Shown here: positions 60,870 through 64,000 of the stretch, one piece after another
Position numbering within the stretch: the stretch's first letter is position 1
Layout of the letters: every line of letters begins with the position of its first letter
From: Metaphire vulgaris
Taxonomy: Eukaryota > Annelida > Clitellata > Crassiclitellata > Megascolecidae
Length of the DNA stretch: 64,000 nt
Reading direction: 5' to 3'
NCBI GenBank assembly: GCA_018105865.1
Contig: CM030866.1
Span: 277,177 to 341,176, forward strand
The notes under the pieces: model-generated
What the model saw: the letters and a program-made list of their open reading frames with translations, nothing else
The model's database searches: none
What the model was told of the DNA's origin: nothing
Translations under genes and position numbers: made by a program

Positions 60870-63800
60870 TTATTATAACATGGTTAGTGCATCTGTAAAA
60901 TATCCGAAGTACATTACATTGTATCCAATAGTATCCAATACCATAGCGCCATTATAACCAAGGATGCATTGTAATCAAGTCTGTTATAACGTTTAATGAA
61001 GTTCTACTCTAAGGAGAGAAGTAAAATATTTCTCTTGTTTATGAGAGTTTACATGTGACCAAATGTTCATTGATTTGTGAGCAATTAATTAGGGAATTGT
61101 GTGGGTGAGTATGTAAGTGCCAGATGTTGTTTACTCTGACAACTAGCAAGCATTTGCCCCTCTATCTGATCAGTTTGTTCTCAAGTCACCCAATCAATCA
61201 ATGAGGACCTAGAAATATTCCTGCAATGGCAGACACCAAGCATGTAAGAAATACTGTAGACAGTTTTACTGCATAAATTGTTTGTTGAGATAGAAAGCTT
61301 TATTTCTCTGCTGCAAAAATTGTTTTTTGTTGATTTGGTTTGGTGTCTATTGATTTGGAAGTGTATTGTGGGTATAGACTTGGTTATAAGTACTTAGCAT
61401 ATGTATACAGCATGCATCAATATCTGTGTGCCATGATTATTTATAATGTATAAATTAAGTGCTATATTCAGATTTATTCGTCTGGCTGTTCTGTTTGCTT
61501 GCCTGTAACTTCAGTCGTTCTTTTGTTCAGCCTCCCGTGCTAAACTTTCTGCTGTGAGATCAATATCAAAGCTAAGAGGCCAGTCAAACCAGTCTCTGTA
61601 TCCACAGCCAGAAGGACAGTTGGGTGACTGCATGACAAAGTACGGCAAAGAAATTGGGGACGATACTCTCTTTGGTTTGTACTTTTGTTCCTGTTCACTG
61701 TTCAGCTTGTTAGCGTCGTTTCCACGGTAACTTTCACTGTTGTTAGCTTCACTATTTCTTACTAATGTCACAACCCGTAGTATCATTCTGGCCATGGGAA
61801 ATTTCAAGGTCCCCTTTGAGGCATATAAACTTTATGGGCCCCTAAACCACATATCATAATAGTTTGTCTAATGTATCTGTCATAGTCTGAACTGATCAAA
61901 ATGAAGTTGATTCATTGAATCTTGACTGTCTCGATATCACACAGACACAGTTACAGCTTCTGGATTATGATTTTACTTAGAAGTGACTGTATACGAGGGC
62001 ATTATTAAAATTGTGCATTTTGGAGATCGCTTGATTCATTGATTGATTATTGATTGCTTTGATTGATAAGGCCTAGTGTTTGTTTAGATTGCCACTGGCC
62101 TAGATACAGGTGCAATATAAATAGCTAATACATACATACATACTTACACACACACATACATACATATATAGACTAATATTTTAGAAGAGTAGATCATACA
62201 TAGTAGTGTGTGTGTTTACTGTGACCTTTCTGTCAAGCACAAGAATCATTGGAACTCTTAGTTTGGTTGACACTGGGTTTGGCGTTGCATTGATTTTGTC
62301 TTCATAGCCTGCCATGTCTGTAAGCTTAGATCAATGGAATCTTGAAGATGCTTGACTATTTGATGTGCACTCAGTGATGGCTGTCTATTCTGAACATTCT
62401 CATTTGTCAGTACCCTACTGAATAATTATGAGCATTCTATTTATAGTTAAAAATACTGAAATTTGATAGGCCTGACTTGCCTTCATTTGCACAGAGGTGC
62501 GGCTGGATCGCTGCTTTTGTTATTTCAGGGCAGGCCCTGTCCGAGGCGGGAGAATCATATCGTCAGTTGGCGGATGTGAAATATTCTCTGGAAGACAACG
62601 TGAAGCAGAATTTTATCGAGCCTCTGCTCCAGTTGCAGTCAAAAGAGTTGAAGGATGCCAATGTAAGTGTGTGCACCAATCTCTTCTTACTAAGATATTC
62701 ATTGTGAGTGGGGATTCACGATGCGTTCTTCTACATCGGCTGCCTCGTCCTGCCTGAGTTAAGTTTCGTGTCTTGAGAGCTGTTACACTTTCTCTTAGTG
62801 GTACTGCTTTGTCATATCTTCTGTCAGAGCTAATGGCTCTATCCCTTGGCTCTATCCCTGGAGAACTAACTCTAATGATGACCTTTTTGCTTGTCAGGCA
62901 TTTTAGAGCGTTGAAGTAGCAAAGAATCACAAATCATTGGGGAGATAAACAATACTATATCCCCCTCACTGATTATTGGGGGACCGTCCCCCACAGTCCC
63001 CCTCCGTGTTCTTCACCCCTTAGTCTAAACTCTATCTTCTCGTATTGTGATGCCCGGTGTGGCTTACCTCCACCACCTCTCTTCTTGTTATGCTTCTGGT
63101 TCATGTTTCTTTGATTTAGCATCATCGTAAGAAGATGCAAGGAAGGCGACTGGACTACGACTGCAAAAAGAGAAGGCAAGAGAAAGGTTGGTAGCTTCCA
63201 AAATGTACAGTTTAGCCATAAAATTCAGACTGTGTGTTATGTATCAGTCGATGTGAGTTGTGCTAACCAAATCAAGTCTTAAACTTCTATAGTGCCACTT
63301 CATGATGCACAGAAGCATCAGCAGATGGCGCACCAAATGACAATTGCGCAAGATTGAAATCAAAACCAGGATATGAGGCCGGACAGCTGCACATAATAAA
63401 CTATGCCAGCATTTTTATTTGATTACCATACATTTTTAAATTATGCATTATTGGTTAATAATTGAATGCTCATGACTGTATTCTATTTTTGTAAATTGTG
63501 AAGAAATTGGTTTGTTAAATCTTTCATGAGTAGTCGGGCAAGTGTGTGGTGTTGTTTAGTTGTGGACTGTAGTGTTGCTTAGCTGTGGAGTGAAGTGCTG
63601 TTTAGTTGTAAGATGTATTTACTATCAGATGTGGTGTTTAGCTGTCAAATGTTTTGTTGCTTAGTTGTTGAATGTACACTAGCGCTCTTTAGCTGTCAAA
63701 TAGTTAGGTTAGCTGTTGACCGGTCCTTATAATGGCTTGAATGGGAAGTCATTACTTGTACAGTAATCATTGTAATGTAGCATTTGTATAGCGCCTCTTA

Positions 63801-63981
63801 TATTTCTACTCACTGTCCATGCTATAGATGCTCTATTTGGTTCTTGCCAGTTATTCTGTGCATATTTCTCTCTCTCTCTTCAGGTCCAGTGTTTGATGAA
63901 GAACTCCGCAGTGCAGAGGAGAAGTTTGAAGAGAGCAAACAGGCAGCAGGGATCGCGATGCACAGCCTCCTTGACAACGAA
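56309..63981 (+). CDS. SH3GL: Endophilin A (SH3GL family), N-terminal part; gene continues past window
   Basis: Seven exons: 56309-56353, 57571-57639, 60632-60704, 61531-61674, 62529-62662, 63120-63186 and 63884-63981, all in phase, about 211 residues so far. Endophilin A bends membranes with its N-BAR domain and recruits dynamin and synaptojanin through an SH3 domain during clathrin-mediated and fast endocytosis, notably at synapses. Visible here: the amphipathic H0 helix MSLAGFKKQINKANQ, then FVSEKIGGAKGTELDDDFVE, LLQPNPASRAKLS, KYGKEIGDDTLFG, VKQNFIEPLLQL, and GRRLDYDCKKRRQEK, which is the family signature RRLDFDYKKKRQ. The SH3 end is outside. The last donor (GAA/GTCGGT) is weak and so the end of exon 7 is approximate. 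Confidence 0.95.
56425..56470 (+). repeat. TATAGCGCC-type short repeat
   Basis: GCAGAATTTATATAGCGCCT resembles 63776-63796 (GTAGCATTTGTATAGCGCCT) and the CTTCTATAGTGCCACTTC run near 63286. Probably 5'-truncated retroelement tails. Confidence 0.4.
56941..57145 (+). repeat. (AAT)n(GTA)n(AAT)n compound array
   Basis: Three triplet arrays, about 200 bp, in endophilin intron 1. Polyasparagine, polyisoleucine and polyvaline frames here are artefacts. Confidence 0.95.
59890..60045 (+). repeat. AT-only palindromic tract
   Basis: Around 150 bp of almost pure A/T with repeated TTAATATTAA and ATAATTATATAA palindromes. It could extrude cruciforms. Confidence 0.8.
60135..60202 (+). repeat. (CAT)n microsatellite
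   Basis: About 22 ATC/CAT units. Confidence 0.95.
60820..60866 (+). repeat. (TA)n microsatellite
   Basis: About 23 TA units directly left of a Tigger-like MITE. Confidence 0.95.
60876..61014 (-). mobile_element. Tigger/pogo-like palindromic MITE
   Basis: Right end GTTATAACGTTTAATGAAG then TTCTACT is the inverse of the left end at 29159. Internal GAAGTACATTACATTGTATC and ATCCAATACCATA are shared. Confidence 0.6.
63540..63715 (+). repeat. Degenerate 25-bp minisatellite
   Basis: Six or seven diverged units around GTTGCTTAGCTGTGGAATGT in endophilin intron 6. Spacing varies between 22 and 30 bp. Confidence 0.65.
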
Positions 63982-64000
63982 GTCGGTTTCTCTTTTTTTC

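Overview
The window is a piece of an animal (metazoan) nuclear genome. Genes are split into GT-AG exons and some introns exceed 6 kb. Microsatellites and miniature DNA transposons are dense, and four recognisable protein families are typical of bilaterians. The species cannot be named. The abundance of the palindrome TAGGCCTA, the short-insert hAT and TTAA elements, and the vertebrate/invertebrate-shared gene set fit a marine invertebrate such as an echinoderm or hemichordate; this is a guess.

Layout. (1) 1-4.2 kb, + strand: the 3' part of a gene for a leucine-rich-repeat (SDS22-like) protein with a coiled-coil, Ser-rich tail. Ten exons are secure and the last exons are ambiguous. (2) 5.2-6.3 kb: a CpG-rich promoter-like zone with two palindromic CRE sites and a cluster of RFX X-boxes, then a coding-looking stretch at 7.3-7.7 kb broken by one stop. 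(3) 8.4-11.1 kb: nested hAT-type miniature elements and trinucleotide arrays. (4) 11.3-18.4 kb, - strand: a complete 14-exon gene for an unnamed coiled-coil protein of about 425 residues. (5) 18.4-34.0 kb: no coding exon recognised. It holds LINE remnants, a tRNA-derived SINE, two TTAA miniature elements, palindromic Tigger-like elements, a GC-box pair and many microsatellites. (6) 34.0-52.4 kb, + strand: the ZNF608/ZNF609 (fly scribbler/brakeless) transcription co-regulator. All five coding exons are found, including a cryptic 88-bp exon at 45.93 kb, with an apparent one-base frameshift in the large exon. (7) 53.97-55.90 kb, - strand: complete four-exon phosphomevalonate kinase (PMVK). (8) 56.31-64 kb, + strand: the first seven exons of endophilin A (SH3GL), cut off by the window end.

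PMVK and endophilin A are head to head across 412 bp and may share a promoter. ZNF608/609 and PMVK are tail to tail with 3' UTRs that probably overlap. The genes do not form one pathway: PMVK is a mevalonate-pathway enzyme, endophilin a membrane-curvature protein of endocytosis, ZNF608/609 nuclear. No toxin, virus, CRISPR or operon-like system was seen. The most unusual material is the transposon population: an exactly 80-bp TTAA element in three nearly identical copies, a roughly 50-bp hairpin repeat joined to AAT arrays in eight places, and a MITE-flanked 770-bp composite with an outer 8-bp duplication. The apparent frameshift, a microsatellite touching a splice donor, and a candidate circular-RNA exon come next.
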